Below, one piece after another: positions 23,072 to 23,119 of a stretch of DNA of 23,119 nt; positions within the stretch are counted from its first letter, which is position 1; every line of letters starts with the position of its first letter. Made by a program: the position numbers and the translations under genes. Source of the DNA: an uncultured Eubacteriales bacterium (GTDB taxonomy: Bacteria; Bacillota; Clostridia; Christensenellales; Borkfalkiaceae); the NCBI GenBank assembly GCA_900547645.1, contig URHP01000023.1, forward strand, positions 1 through 23,119. Reading direction: 5' to 3'. A model generated the notes under the pieces. It made no database searches and was not told the origin of the DNA. It was given only the letters and a program-made list of their open reading frames with translations.

Positions 23072-23119
23072 CTGTCTCTTATACACATCTCCGAGCCCAC
23101 GAGACTAGCGCTCATCTCG
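23072..23119 (+). other. Untrimmed Nextera adapter (P7 side) with index
   Basis: Positions 23072-23090 are the reverse mosaic end (CTGTCTCTTATACACATCT), followed by CCGAGCCCACGAGAC (23091-23105) of the Nextera read-2 adapter. An 8-base i7 index TAGCGCTC (23106-23113; N723 from memory) and ATCTCG, the start of the P7 sequence, complete it. It is synthetic. The translated tail LLYTSPSPRD is a well-known artefact peptide in metagenomic protein sets. Confidence 0.98.

Noticed and set aside
22842..23108. ORF ending in LLYTSPSPRD as a complete small protein
   Set aside because: It is the internal part of the truncated methyltransferase read into the adapter; the C-terminal residues are synthetic.
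1..23119. CRISPR arrays, tRNA or rRNA genes, transposases, phage or defence systems
   Set aside because: Read through both strands without finding regularly spaced repeats, cloverleaf-type sequences or transposase/defence motifs.

Overview
The window is an assembled metagenomic contig, not a clean genomic interval. Positions 1-47 and 23072-23119 are untrimmed Illumina Nextera library adapters, each with an 8-base index. The stretch from about 22590-22612 to 23071 is an AT-rich fragment of a YtqB/MnmM-type methyltransferase gene. Its codon use is so unlike the rest that it is almost certainly a chimeric join from another organism. The biological core is therefore about 48-22590. That core is GC-rich and comes from a Bacillota (Clostridia-like) bacterium: Gram-positive Shine-Dalgarno sites, sigma-A promoters, a lipoprotein-based ABC importer without its own ATPase, the sporulation gene yyaC, and B. 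subtilis-type parS sites. A gut lineage is likely but is an inference.

Positions 100-9040 hold a leftward sugar-use locus. A consensus promoter (9012-9040) and a leader of about 270 nt precede a very large (962 aa) solute-binding lipoprotein. Two MalF/MalG-like permeases follow, then an exported GH43 lipoprotein and a cytoplasmic GH43. The simplest reading is that the lipoprotein trims arabinan or arabinoxylan at the surface, the importer takes up the oligosaccharides, and the intracellular GH43 finishes them. The substrate is inferred, not shown.

Positions 9120-14760 hold ftsH-parA-parB followed by a fused DUF2156-GNAT protein, all leftward from one strong promoter (14724-14752). Upstream of ftsH is a 1.1 kb AT-rich region without credible genes (14662-15791). 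It has one perfect and one near-perfect parS plus DnaA-box-like sites, so it looks like a chromosome-origin or centromere region.

Positions 15790-17920 hold cvpA (left), yyaC (right, with a sigma-F-like promoter), an uncharacterised 76 aa protein (right, with a perfect sigma-A promoter) and a NimA-like flavin-binding protein (left).

Positions 18120-22563 hold the conserved origin-proximal block dnaN | rpmH-rnpA-yidD-yidC-jag, all leftward. Two members are unusual: YidC has an extra extracytoplasmic insert of about 165 residues, and Jag/KhpB has a long Arg/Gly-rich tail. The mnmE-mnmG-rsmG genes that often link jag to parA are absent here.

I found no CRISPR array, tRNA, rRNA, insertion sequence or defence system. 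The features most worth a second look are the parS/DnaA-box region, the YidC insert, the oversized binding protein, the DUF2156-GNAT fusion and the chimeric right end.
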